Part shown: positions 1 through 11,672 of the stretch, one piece after another | How the letters are laid out: every line of letters begins with the position of its first letter | Numbering within the stretch: position 1 is the stretch's first letter | Source of the DNA: Mytilus edulis | Lineage: Eukaryota > Mollusca > Bivalvia > Mytilida > Mytilidae | Assembly: GCF_963676685.1 (NCBI RefSeq) | Contig: NC_092345.1 | Span: forward strand, 50,551,838 to 50,615,837 | Reading direction: 5' to 3' | Length of the DNA: 64,000 nt | Translations under genes and position numbers: made by a program | Notes under the pieces: model-generated | The model's database searches: none | Seen by the model: only the letters and a program-made list of their open reading frames with translations | Told to the model about the DNA's origin: nothing

Positions 1-375
1 ATACAATTAGTTGTCAAATTAAACTGACCTATTCATATACTTTAACTCATCAAATATAGACAAGTTTCAAAGTCAATGGACAATGACTGAGAGGGACAGG
101 TCCAAATAATGATATATGCCTTTGGTACATGCAATTAAAACTGCCTACATAATTACATTGTCCTAGCATCAGTGGTTCCTTTAAACATTGTGTTATCAAA
201 AATGTAAACAATTGTTGACATGACTATCCTGGTTTATGCTGCAATGTCTAGACAGCATGCCAAAGTCTCATTTCAACGAACTATTTTCAGAGACAAAATT
301 CTAATTTTACTTTGAACTTAATCATTGTATTTGTATAAATATAAAGGTCAACACCAAAGGCATCAATGTGTATAA
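1..375. other. left-edge AT-rich DNA, nothing recognised
   Basis: AT-rich sequence with no usable ORF, splice-framed exon or inverted repeat that I can support. The retroelement reading frame to its right opens only after the TAA at 373-375, so any further 5' part of that element is lost or too decayed to read here. Confidence 0.4.
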
Positions 376-1534
376 ACATCCTTTGGCATTTCAACCAAAG
401 ATGAAGAACTGGATCTTCCATCACTGTATTGGATACCTAAACTACATAAGTGTCCTTACAAACAACGGTATATTGCTGGGTCTTCCAAGTGCTCTACGAA
501 AACTGTTTCTAAATTATTAACATCTATTTTATCAGCAATCAAAGACGGGCTTCAAAGTTATTGTGAAACTGCCTATTCTAGAGGTGGCGTGAATCAGATG
601 TGGATACTTAAAAATTCCAAAGATCTTTTAGAGTACATACAATCAAACTCTCTTTCATCTTGTAACAGTATTAAAACATTTGACTTTTCTACTCTTTACA
701 CAAGTATTCCACATTCCAAACTAAAAGACAAATTGAAAGAGTTGGTATTACTTTGCTTCATAAAAAAGAATGGCCAACGTAGATACAAGTATCTTGTCTT
801 AGGGAGGGATAAATCATACTTTGTAAAGAATCACTCTGATTCAAACAAAAAATTCTCTGAAACCGATATTATCAAGATGCTTGATTTCTTGATTGACAAC
901 ATATTTGTAACGTTCGGAGGACGTGTTTTTCAACAGACTGTCGCATCCCAATGGGAACAAATTGTGCCCCTCTACTTTCCGACTTGTTTCTTTATTATTA
1001 TGAGGCTGACTTCATGCAGGAACTTCTTAGAAAGAAAGATACGAAGTTAGCAATATCCTTTAACTCTACTTTCCGCTATATAGATGACGTTCATTTACTA
1101 AACAATTCAAAATTTGGTGACTATATGGAACGCATCTATCCCATCGAATTGGAGATAAAGGTTACTACAGATACAGTTAAAGTCGGCTTCATATCTTGAC
1201 TTACATCTAGAAATTGACAATGAGGGTCGGTTGAAAACAAAACTTTACGACAAAAGAGATGATTTCACTTTCCATTTCTATGTAGCAACATTCCAGCAGC
1301 ACCTGCATACGTGGTATATATCTCCCAATTGAAACGATATTCCCGTGCTTGCATTTCCTATCATGATTTTCTTGATAGAGGGTTACTGCTCACAAGGAAG
1401 CTATTAAACCAAGAGTTCCAAATGGTGAAGTTGAAATCATCATTCGTAAATTTTACGGACCCCATCACGAGTTGGTTGACCGTTATGGAATAACCGTTTC
1501 ACAAATGATATCGGATATGTTCCTTAAGTCTTAA
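376..1534 (+). pseudogene. Penelope-like element reverse transcriptase, 5'-truncated and frameshifted
   Basis: Remnant of a retroelement reverse transcriptase. Reading in frame from 376 gives the conserved block LPSLYWIPKLHKCPYKQRY, then FDFSTLYTSIPH (RT motif A region). After a one-base loss near 943-950 the next frame gives PMGTNCAPLLSDLFLYYYEA and then FRYIDDVHLLNN, the YIDD catalytic box. Two further frame changes (near 1190-1200 and 1275-1310) are needed to follow the C-terminal block with YSRACISYHDFLDRGLLLTR, ending at a TAA at 1532-1534. IPKLHK and the YIDDV box match what I know of Penelope-like elements. No GIY-YIG endonuclease is visible, and no hammerhead ribozyme was found. At least three frame disruptions make it inactive. 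A related RT lineage is possible, but RT identity itself is secure. Confidence 0.75.
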
Positions 1535-1860
1535 CTACAATCCCTTTCCCTTTCATGAATGTGACCTACCGAATTAGACTATTTACCAGATTTGTAATCA
1601 CATAAGCAACACGACGGGTGCCACATGTGGAGCAGGATCTGCTTACCCTTCCGGAGCACCTGAGATCACCCCTAGTTTTTGGTGGGGTTCGTGTTGTTTA
1701 TTCTTTAGTTTTCTATGTTGTGTCATGTGTACTATTGTTTTTCTGTTTGTCTTTTTCATTTTTAGCCATGGCGTTGTCAGTTTGTTTTAGATTTATGAGT
1801 TTGACTGTCCCTTTGGTATCTTTCGTCCCTCTTTTCTAAACCTATTTCAACAGTAAAAGA
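1535..1860 (+). mobile_element. probable 3' tail of the Penelope-like copy
   Basis: Follows the decayed RT directly. It has a GC-richer block (about 1610-1690) and then a T-rich stretch to about 1845. The 73-codon ORF at 1618-1839 has a low-complexity, hydrophobic translation and is probably not a protein. Assignment to the element rests on adjacency and on my recollection that this block accompanies such RT copies in mussels. Confidence 0.4.
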
Positions 1861-2777
1861 TTTGCTTAGTTGAGTTTTTGTCTTATAAATAAACTAAACT
1901 ACACAGAACAAGGGTGGATAAATGCCTGTGGTGGTTATATTAACCGGGGGTATGCATTTTTAGGATCAGATCATGCATGATCAAAAGTTATCACCTTACC
2001 TTGACACATAATTCTAACTGAAAAATCTACACATCTTTGTACCTTGCTGTTTTTTCCATCAGTAAGATGACAATTTAAAGTCTTTAGTTTGAACCAGTTA
2101 GGGACTTTCAGAAGTTTAAGTGAGACAAGACTATTTGGGAAGATTAGAACTGGACTGAAGTGTTTTATTTTAATTGGCAATAAAACAATACTAGTTGGGG
2201 TCAGTTTGGTTACTGGAAAAATAACTATTTTATTTTGGCCTAACACAATCAGTCAATATTTGTCCGATAAGCAATAACAATAACAGTTTCAAATCAAAAA
2301 AATATTTTTTTACGGATGTAACATACAATCTAATTAATATCAGATCTTTCAATGTGCTCGGTAAAATATATTGTAGTGCAATTGAGATTTGAAAACATCC
2401 CAAAAGACACATTTAGATGACTTTCCTGTAGTTTTATGCAATATTTTTAATCAACCAATAAATTTGAGTGAGATGCCAGTGTTTTGATTTCAAATTTTTT
2501 CATGTAAACCAAAGTGTTGAATTAAAAAAAAAATTGAGATTTAAAGTGATCAAATATTTATCAAATTACAACATATTGTTTGAAAATAAAATGAATTAAG
2601 CAAAATATTGAAACTGTTGTGGGAAAATATTTCATGGGATGCTAAAAGCTTACTGACCATTTTCCCTTACAGGATGTTTTCAGATCTTACAGAGAGCAAA
2701 AAATAAATCTAATGAATCATAGTCAAAGATCAAATTTTTTATCACATTGTGTTATAACAACTATTTTATGAAAAACA
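1861..2777. other. intergenic AT-rich stretch
   Basis: No supported gene. A minus-strand open stretch (about 2100 down to 1999) ends at a donor-like AAG/gtaagg and could be a stray exon, but I recognise neither its product nor a convincing acceptor. The rest is simple A/T-rich sequence. Confidence 0.35.
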
Positions 2778-4700
2778 AACCAGATGCTCCGCAGGGCGTA
2801 GCTTTATACGACCGCAGAGGTTGAACCCTGAACGGTTAGGGCAAGTATGGACACAACATTCAAGCTGGATTCAGCTCTAAATTTGGATTGTGATTAAATA
2901 GTTGACACAGCATAGGTTTCTGACACAGAATGAATGTGTTCTAATGAACTTAAAATTTTTGTTTCTCTTAGAGCAATTCACTATGCTGTTGAATATTAAT
3001 CCTCTCAAAAAAATGTTTGAAGAAATTTTCTTTTTTATTTATGAAATTTCAAATGAGAAAAATTGAACCCAATTTTTTTAATCACATCCCCCTTTCCCTT
3101 ATTCCAAAACTAATCTCAATTAAAATTTCTAATGGAGTTTGCAACAATAACTACTCATTTAAATACATCATAAAATATTAAGATGTAAAAAAACTGCTTG
3201 TTATCACTGAATGGTAAAGATTATTTTAATTTATCAGTTGGTAGTAAAAAGTGAATATACATTGTATATTGTATATAACAAAGATTTAAGTTGATTCTGG
3301 ACAAAGAAAGATAACTCCAATTAAAAAAAAATCTTGCTATTGCACAATATTTTGCAATTAGATATTTCTTGCTTACTATTCTGGACAAAGAAAGATAACT
3401 CTAATTAAAAAAAAATTTGCTATTTCACAATATTGTGCAATTAGATATTTCTTGCCATTGCGCAATACTGTGCAATAGAAAAGACTTGCTATTACACAAT
3501 ACTTAATATAATAATTTTAGATCCTGATTTGGACCAACTTGAAAACTGGGCCCATAATAAAAAATCTAAGTACATTTTTGGATTCAGCATATCAAAGAAC
3601 TTCAAGATTTCAATTTTTGTTAAAATCAGACTAAGTTTAATTTTGGACCCTTTGGACTTTAGTGTAGACCAATTTGAAAACAGGACCAAAAATGAAGAAT
3701 CTACATACACAGTTAGATTTGGAATATCAAAGAACCCCATTTATTCAATTTTTGATGAAATCAAACAAAGTTTAATTTTGGACCCCGATTTGGACCAACT
3801 TGAAAACTGGGCCAATAATCAAGAATCTAAGTACATTTTTAGATTCAGCATATCAAAGAACCTAACTGATTCATTTTTTGTCAAAATCAAACTAAGTTTA
3901 ATTTTGGACCCTTTGGACCTTAATGTAGACCAATTTGAAAACGGGACCAAAAGTTAAGAATCTACATACACAGTCATGACAGTTAGATTCAGCATATCAA
4001 AGAACCCCAATTATTCAATTTTGATGAAATCAAACAAAAGTTTAATTTTGGACCCTTTGGGCCCCTTAATATGTTGGGACCAAAACTCCCAAAATCAAAC
4101 CCAACCTTTCTTTTATGGTCATAAACCTTGTGTTTAAATTTCATAGATTTCTATTTACTTATACTAACGTTATGGTGCGAAAACCAAGAAAAATGCTTAT
4201 TTGGGTCCCTTTTTGGCCCCTAATTCCTAAACTGTTGGGACCTAAACTCCCAAAATCAATACCAACCTTCCTTTTGTAGTCATTAACATTGTGTTTAAAT
4301 TTCATTGATTTCTATTTACTTAAACTAATGTTATTGTGCGAAAACCAAGAATAATGCTTATTTGGGCCCTTTTTTGGCCCCTAATTCCTAAACTGTTGAG
4401 ACCAAAACTCCCAAAATCAATCCCAACCGTTCTTTTGTGGTCATAAACCTTGTGTCAAAATTTCATAGATTTCTATTAACTTAAACTAAAGTTATAGTGC
4501 GAAAACCAAGAAAATGCTTATTTGGGCCCTTTTTGGCCCCTAATTCCTAAAATGTTGGGACCAAAACTCCCAAAATCAATACCAACCTTCCTTTTGTGGT
4601 CATAAACCTTGTGTTAAAATTTCATAGATTTCCATTCACTTTTACTAAAGTTAGAGTGCGAAAACTAAAAGTATTCGGACGCCGGACGACGACGACGACC

Positions 4701-4731
<31 letters not shown>

Positions 4732-4793
4732 AGACGCCAACGTGATAGCAATATACGACGAAAATTTTTTCAAAATTTGCGGTCGTATAAAAA
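2778..4793 (+). mobile_element. 2-kb interspersed repeat, copy 1 (family C)
   Basis: Near-identical to 7060-9302. Inner termini carry the short inverted repeat TTTATACGACCGC (about 2800) and GCGGTCGTATAAA (about 4780-4792), preceded on the left by a conserved non-palindromic block from 2778. The core has two sets of degenerate tandem repeats: about 190-bp units around 3525-4060 with the phrase TTTAATTTTGGACCC, and about 155-bp units at 4080-4650 with CCCAAAATCAA. A GAC microsatellite lies just before the right terminus. The 142-codon ORF across the tandem units is broken in the second copy, so I treat it as chance. Family unknown to me; probably a non-autonomous DNA element. Confidence 0.75.
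4683..4732 (+). repeat. GAC/ACG trinucleotide microsatellite
   Basis: Run of about 15 GAC-type triplets inside the right end of the 2-kb repeat. The matching position of the other copy (about 9223-9245) has only about half as many, so it is length-variable between copies. Confidence 0.8.
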
Positions 4794-4934
4794 CTAGAAA
4801 CATAAGACACAAAATGAGAAATTTTGTTTAGAAATTACATATAATGCAATATATCAATATAGCCCAACAAGCTGTACATTAAAAATCTGACTTAACAATA
4901 AAAACAAGCAACAATTTTACAGTTTGAATTGACA

Positions 4935-7900
4935 TTAACTGCTTGGTCCAGGTTGTTCATTTTGTCCTGAAAAGAAAATGTATTTTTATTATTAACAGAC
5001 ATTTTTATGAATAACCAATAATATACAATAGAAAACAAAATAAGATTGCAGATTCCCAAACAATTACCTGCATGCATAATGAGGTGAAATTAAACTATTT
5101 CATTGGTTGCAATGAATTACATTGATTTCCCAGTTAAATAAAAACCAATAATTTCACATGTGAAATAAACGTGGTTATTTCACTCTCTGACGTCATACAT
5201 CAATAGGCGTTGTCAAGACGTCTATAACGGCGGATCAAAACAAATTGTGAATGAGTAGAAAAAAGATATATTACTTACATGTTTAACATTAATTTCTTTA
5301 AAAAAGCCATTTGACAATGTAATAAAAAGAATAACTAATTAAATTTAAAGAATTCAAATATCAAAAAATATTCAACTCCTGACTGAACAACACTGATAAT
5401 TAACTCATGCGCTACACGCATTTGTGAATTAATGTTTTGTTCGGTCACTCTTAAAATATTTTTCTCTATTTGAATTCTTCGATTAGTTATTCTATAATTA
5501 TTCACATCATATTTTTATACGCTTGTCAAATTCACAAGCTTATTAAATGCATGCACAGTCTTTGACCATGATTCAAGAGATTACATTTTTAAATTGATTT
5601 TATAAACAGCAACATTCAAAATAAGTTAATAAAAATCTTCAAATTTGATCTTATCAAATAATTTCAAACTAATGACTCTATGCATTAAATATAAATGTAT
5701 CATAAATCTGCATAAAATGTAAAAAAGGAATATAAAATCTACAAAATATTGTCCTTATACAGGAGCCAGTGAAATTTTCAAGATCTTTGAAAACAAAACA
5801 AAATATTTGAGTAAATTTAACCTTGCTAACCCAAAAATCAGTTTAAATACCTGTGCTAACCCAAAAATCAGTTTAAATACCTGCCAAAGGGCTGAAAATC
5901 ACAGTATTTACAACAAGGTCCAAGACCTTCCTAGCGCAAGAAAAATCTTTCCTGTTTAGTTGTGCTTACCAGTTTGTACAATTTTTCCCATCATATGTAT
6001 TTATCATATGTTTGCAATATAAGTTTTCAGTCTGATAACATAATTCTTTTATGGGGAGAATGGAAATAGATAAAATTGAGAAAGGAAATGGGGAATGTGT
6101 CAAAAAAGACAACAACCGAATCAAAGAGCACAAAACAGCCCAAGGCCACCAATGAGTCTTCAACAAAGCAAGAATTGCTGAGAAATGTATGTTTATATTT
6201 CATGGCTTTAATGTATATAATATATGCATTAAAGCCATAAAATGAAAGGTTAATTTACAAGTACTTGTTTTAAATCGGCCATGAACAAGAAAAATAAAAG
6301 TTAAAGACCTCTGACCTTTTCTTTTTTAATTTATTATTCAATATAATTACAATTCACTACACTAGGACAGAGTAGAAAAAGAGAAAGGGAACATGATGAG
6401 CCTCCTTGGACAAAATAACATCACTGTACAAAAAGAAATTGTCAATTATTCAAATCTTTGTGGGTTTTTAAGTCACTTATTGTAAGGATTTAATAAAAAA
6501 AAAAAAACTAACTTAACATTCAAAAGGTGAAAATTGTATGTACAATAATAAAATTAATACCTCACAGTGGACCTCTGTGTCATTTGGGATCAAAATTGAT
6601 ACTGCACAGTGGACTTCGATATAGATGTCACGTGAGAGATAAATTAATACCTCACAGTTGTATTCTGATATTGAAGAGATATGTTTACTTACATGTATGT
6701 AGAGTTAGATATACAGTCTGTGCCAAGTGGGAGTAAAATCAGAAATAAAAGAATGACTGGCTGGGAACAGAGGTTACTTTTAAATTTTATTTAGCCTAAC
6801 TAGTAATATGTTTACCTGATCCATGATTGTGGTCATGATCATGATCATGTTTGAAGCATTTGTCTTTATGTCCACGACAATTACATGTAAAATCATCGTC
6901 ATCTTCATCTGATGACTCTCCAAACATTTTTGGTTTCTCATAGACGCAACAACCTGAATTAAAATAAAAGTTTGGAAGAGAAAATATATAAAAGAGGAAC
7001 AGTCTAGTAAATTGAACAAAACACATATCTTGGCTGTAATCATCAGGTAAATATACCATAACCAGATGCTCCGCAGGGCGTAGCTTTATACGACCGCAGA
7101 GGTTGAACCCTGAACGGTTGGGGCAAGTATGGACACAACATTCAAGCTGGATTCAGCTCTAAATGTGGATTGTGATTAAATAGTTGACACAGCATAGGTT
7201 TCTGACACAGAATGAATGTGTTCTAATGAACTTAAAATTTTTGTTTTCTCTTAGAGCAATTCACTATGCTGTTGAATATTAATCCTCTCAAAACAAGAAT
7301 GTGTCCTCAGTACACGAATGCCCCACTCGCACTATCATTTTCCATGTTCAGTGGACCGTGAAATTGGGGTAAAAACTCTAATTTGGCATTAAAATTAGAA
7401 AGATCATATCATAGGGGACATGTGTACTAAGTTTGAAGTCGATTGGACTTAAACTTCATCAAAAACTACCTTGACCAAAAACTTTAACCTGAAGCGGGAC
7501 AGACGGACGGACGCACAGACCAGAAAACATAATGCCCCTCTACTATCGTAGGTGGGGCATAAAAATGTTTGAAGAAATTTTCTTTTTTATTTATGAAATT
7601 TCAAATGAGAAAAATTGAACCCAATTTTTTTAATCACATCCCCCTTTCCCTTATTCCAAAACTAATCTCAATTAAAATTTCTAATGGAGTTTGCAACAAT
7701 AACTACTCATTTAAATACATCATAAAATATTAAGATGTAAAAAAAACTGCTTGTTATCACTGAATGTTATTTATTATAATTTATCAGTTGGTAGTAAAAA
7801 GTGAATATACATTGTATATTGTATATAACAAAGATTTAAGTTGATTCTGGACAAAGAAAGATAACTCCAATTAAAAAAAAATCTTGCTATTGCACAATAT

Positions 7901-10900
7901 TTTGCAATTAGATATTTCTTGCTTACTATTCTGGACAAAGAAAGATAACTCTAATTAAAAAAAAATTTGCTATTTCACAATATTGTGCAATTAGATATTT
8001 CTTGCTATTGCGCAATACTGTGCAATTGAAAAGACTTGCTATTGCACAACACTTAATATAATAATTTTAGATCCTGATTTGGACCAACTTGAAAACTGGG
8101 CCCATAATAAAAAAATCTAAGTACATTTTTGGATTCAGCATATCAAAGAACCCCAAGATTTCAATTTTTGTTGAAATCAGACTAAGTTTAATTTTGGACC
8201 CTTTGGACTTTAGTGTAGACCAATTTGAAAACAGGACCAAAAATGAAGAATCTACATACACAGTTAGATTTGGTATATCAAAGAACCCCATTTAGATGAA
8301 ATCAAACAAAGTTTAATTTTGGACCCCGATTTGGACCAACTTGAAAACTGGGCCAATAATCAAGAATCTGAGTACATTTTTAGATTCAGCATATCAAAGA
8401 ACCTAACTGATTCATTTTTTGTCAAAATCAAACTAAGTTTAATTTTGGACCCTTTGGACCTTAATGTAGACCAATTTGAAAACGGGACCAAAAGTTAAGA
8501 ATCTACATACACAGTCATGACAGTTAGATTCGGCATATCAAAGAACCCCAATTATTCAATTTTGATGAAATCAAACAAAGTTTAATTTTGGACCCTTTGG
8601 GCCCCTTATTCTGTTGGGACCAAAACTCCCAAAATCAATACCAACCTTCCTTTTATGGTCATAAACCTTGTGTTTAAATTTCATAGATTTCTATTAACTT
8701 ATACTAACGTTATGGTGCGAAAACCAAGAAAAATGCTTATTTGGGTCCCTTTTTGGCCCCTAATTCCTAAACTGTTGGGACCTAAACTCCCAAAATCAAT
8801 ACCAACCTTCCTTTTGTAGTCATTAACATTGTGTTTAAATTTCATTGATTTCTATTTACTTAAACTAAAGTTATTGTGCGAAAACCAAGAATAATGCTTA
8901 TTTGGGCCCTTTTTTGGCCCCTAATTCCTAAACTGTTGAAACCTAAACTCCCAAAATCAATCCCAACCGTTCTTTTGTGGTCATAAACCTTGTGTCAAAA
9001 TTTCATAGATTTCTATTAACTTAAACTAAAGTTATAGTGTGAAAACCAAGAAAATGCTTATTTGGGCCCTTTTTGGCCCCTAATTCCTAAAATGTTGGGA
9101 CCAAAACTCCCAAAATCAATACCAACCTTCCTTTTGTGGTCATAAACCTTGTGTTAAAATTTCATAGATTTCCATTCACTTTTACTAAAGTTAGAGTGCG
9201 AAAACTAAAGTATTCGGACGCCGGACGACGACGACGACGCCGACGCCAACGTGATAGCAATATACGACGAAAAATTTTTCAAATTTTGCGGTCGTATAAA
9301 AAGTAAACTACTGGTAAGAACACATACAAAATTTTTAATTTAAAATACAAATACTAGGTGATATCCAACTTAAACTTAACTAAAAGCAATTCTCAAATTT
9401 GACTCATTTGATATTCTTGTACTTGAATTAAATTATTATTATTTGGCATTGTATAGTAATTGATTGTTATTATCATTCATCTAAATTGTTATCGTTGATT
9501 AAATTATGAAAACCTTTTAGCTACATGTACATGTATGCCTATGAGAACACTATGTCTAGTAATAGACTGACCCCCTGTCCCTTGGTTCCAGCACATATAA
9601 GTCAGCTACATATTATCTAACAGTGCACTGGACTGGACCTTGGTGACACATCCATTTAATTTTAACTTTGGTGGATAGTTGTCTCATTGGTTTTCATACC
9701 ACATCTCCTAATTTTTATAATCAAATAATTGTTCTTCTTTCATTTGACCTACATTCCATAGACACGATTATAAACATGATAAAACAAACTTACTGAGAAT
9801 AAAGCTCCTTTTTCATATGAGACATTGAAACAAACCTGACTCACTTGCAATTGACTTACAGTGCAGTGTTTCTGAAGTTCCGTTGTTTTCCTTAAAGTTG
9901 ATGTGTTTCCTTTGGTTTTTTTATTCATAACCTGGATTTGTTTTTGCGATTTATTACTATTGAGCAGCGGTATACTAAGTACTGTTGACTTTAATTAATT
10001 TACATTTTACAGATACATGTATTATATTACAAAGACAACTTTCTCAACTAAACATTGCTAAATGCTCTACTATTAATTGACTTACATTTGGACTTTTTCT
10101 TATTCAGATGTTCATTATCTACAGTTTCTGTACTCCACTTGACTTTCTTATCATTTTTAGGCTTTCTTAGCTTCAGGTGTAGTCTTGGACTGGGCTGATT
10201 CTGTAATCAATGATAATGAAATTTTATTTGATATATCTGTATTGTCATGATCAGCTGGTCATGATCATGGTTATCTACAAATATACATATTAAGGTGGTA
10301 CCCAACACTTTAACTAAAATTAATTTGGCTCGTTTAATTTTCTTGAAATTTTGACAAAGTATTTACTTTGACCTTTTAACAAAAATATAAAAACTTTAAA
10401 AAATTTGAACCAACCGTTTTATCAGAAAAAATACACTGGTTATATAGCAGTTTGACAAACAGTTATTTTGATCATTGAGAAGCTCAATATTCCCTTAACA
10501 ACACAACGTAATTAAAACGTTTAGCTGATTTTACAGAGTTATCTCCCTGTAGTGTTAGGTACCACCTTAAGTATGTGAGATTGACAATTCTTTTCCTTCA
10601 TAATTATTTGGGTGAAAAAATTACCAAATTACATGTATAAATGTAAATCTACAAAGAAATTTCAGTTGATTGATAGTTGTTGGCTTTATATCAAGTGACA
10701 AATAGTCCATGCATAATCAAGATGTATAGACATGATAGACATGATAGAAATAATAGAAGAAATTTTGAATATCTTCAAATTTTACAGATAATTTTCTCCA
10801 GACAAAAGAAATTTAATACTATTGCTTGATCATGTTGATCGATAACTATTCCATATTCTCAAAACTACATATACATATACATATATGTATACAGTCTGAC

Positions 10901-11672
10901 AGTAATGCTACAAATTCACAACTCCCAGTTTTTGTCAACACATGAGGTTGTTACAAATGTATCTATCAAATTATGAATAATTATCAGCCATGTAGGCATG
11001 TCAAAATAGTATCAAACCCGATGATAAACAACCAGCCAGTAGTGAGTTACTCACTGTATTATAATTTCATTTTAACCTGTATTTAAAAAAGATAAATAAA
11101 ACGCTGTCTGAGAATAGGCCTTCTTCACCTACCCGCTGTCATTAATCATTCATACTTTATACAAATTCAATTTATTATTATCCTGATTCAAATCCATATG
11201 CCACCAAATCCTTTAAAAATTAAAAAAAAGAAGATGTGCTGTGATTGCCAATGAGTCACCTCTCCACAAGATATTTTGTTTTATGACGTCAAAATTTTAC
11301 GGGAACCTGTGTGATATCCAGTAATGGTGGACAAATAGTGATATGGTGTATTACAGTTCAAAAATTATACGGCCTTCAATACACATATTATAGTCCCTGG
11401 CCGAATGGACAGTGGCCGAACTGGTAGTGAGGCCGAAACGACATGTGGACGAACTGGTAGTGACTGGTGTAGCAAAAACAGTTCGAAAGCTCTGGCTCTA
11501 CCTGTTTTCTTAGACCAAGGATTTGTATAGTGAATCCTTGCTTCGACTTAGATCAACAAATCTTTATAACGTCTCCTCAGATTGAAAGACAAGTCATAGT
11601 TTCATTTACCTCTGGAGTTTCAGTTGTTAAAACAACAGAAGGACTGGGTGCTTGGGCTGACGCCTCAGCCAT
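4935..11672 (-). CDS. PPP1R11: PPP1R11, protein phosphatase 1 inhibitor-3 / E3 ubiquitin ligase (4 exons, complete)
   Basis: Exons on the minus strand: 11672-11610, 10200-10086, 6953-6816, 4966-4935 (stop TAA 4937-4935); all introns GT/AG, total 348 bp, 115 aa. The family inhibits PP1, binding it together with SDS22, and in mammals also acts as an E3 ligase. Seen here: [12 protein letters not shown] start; a basic stretch LHLKLRKPK; the PP1-docking motif KVKW at residues 40-43 (an RVxF variant); [13 protein letters not shown]; the hallmark CCC at 60-62 followed by [12 protein letters not shown]; an acidic run 75-80; Cys at 83, 85 and 92; an unusual His/Asp tail (95-103); end PGPSS. The vertebrate protein is slightly longer (about 126 aa from memory). 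Intron 2 carries repeat-family copies. It lies head to head with AP3M1, 359 bp between start codons. The small last exon (32 bp) is the least certain part. Confidence 0.9.
4967..6815 (-). other. PPP1R11 intron 3
   Basis: Holds several small repeats. About 5347-5480 is an imperfect hairpin with arms around AAGAATTCAAAT and ATTTGAATTCTT. 5826-5884 is a tandem duplication of a roughly 34-bp unit containing CTAACCCAAAAATCAG. 6100-6175 is a fragment of an interspersed family also seen near 44075-44135. 6550-6670 has three loose repeats of a TAATACCTCACAGT phrase. No exon beyond those assigned. Confidence 0.5.
7060..9302 (+). mobile_element. 2-kb interspersed repeat, copy 2 (family C), inside PPP1R11 intron 2
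   Basis: Direct copy of 2778-4793, sharing the same left block, terminal inverted repeat and internal tandem arrays with only scattered differences. It is interrupted at 7294-7560 by a second element. Small indels relative to copy 1 (for example near 8292) show the shared ORFs are not maintained. Its opposite orientation to PPP1R11 is consistent with toleration in the intron. Confidence 0.75.
7294..7560 (-). mobile_element. miniature repeat (family B) inserted in the 2-kb repeat
   Basis: Contains the family's signature: reversed, it starts ATGCCCCACCTACGATAGTA, continues with GTCCG-rich repeats and a CAGGTTAAAGTTTTTGGTCA block, and ends near ACACATTCTTG. Copy 1 of the host repeat has an empty site at the matching position (about 3007, an A run), so the insertion boundaries are well fixed. 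Other copies: 20844-21285, 34051-34293, 40816-41167, 42258-43087 and a fragment at 57045-57152. Confidence 0.8.
9303..10085. other. rest of PPP1R11 intron 2
   Basis: AT-rich intron with decayed repeat fragments: about 9665-9712 matches the left end of family A in reverse (GATAGTTGTCTCATTGG), and about 9860-9985 resembles the family also seen at 39480-39875. Nothing coding. Confidence 0.4.
10290..10570. mobile_element. 281-bp piggyBac-like MITE, copy 1
   Basis: Begins TTAAGGTGGTACCCAACACT and ends with the near-inverse GTGTTAGGTACCACCTTAA. The outermost TTAA on both sides fits the TTAA target used by piggyBac-type elements. A copy of exactly the same length lies at 22880-23160. No ORF, so it must be mobilised in trans. 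It lies in PPP1R11 intron 1. Confidence 0.75.
10571..11609. other. rest of PPP1R11 intron 1
   Basis: AT-rich. About 11230-11275 is a fragment of interspersed family A (GAAGATGTG...TGCCAATGAG). 11284-11345 contains a block (TGACGTCAAAATTTTACGGG) that recurs at 61763-61830. 11395-11465 shows three imperfect repeats of a GGCCGAA/ACTGGTAGTG phrase. Confidence 0.45.

Noticed and set aside
1618..1839. 73-codon hydrophobic ORF that looks like a membrane peptide
   Set aside because: T-rich DNA always yields Phe/Leu/Val-rich frames; it sits in a probable retroelement tail.
1971..2246. Minus-strand open frame ending in a donor-like site, possible isolated exon
   Set aside because: No recognised family, no convincing acceptor, and no neighbouring exons that join in frame.
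3529..3957. 142-codon ORF with repeated DQLENWA/SISKN phrases
   Set aside because: It follows tandem repeats inside a mobile repeat and is broken by an indel in the second copy near 8292.
4622..4810. Poly-valine minus-strand ORF
   Set aside because: A by-product of the GAC microsatellite.
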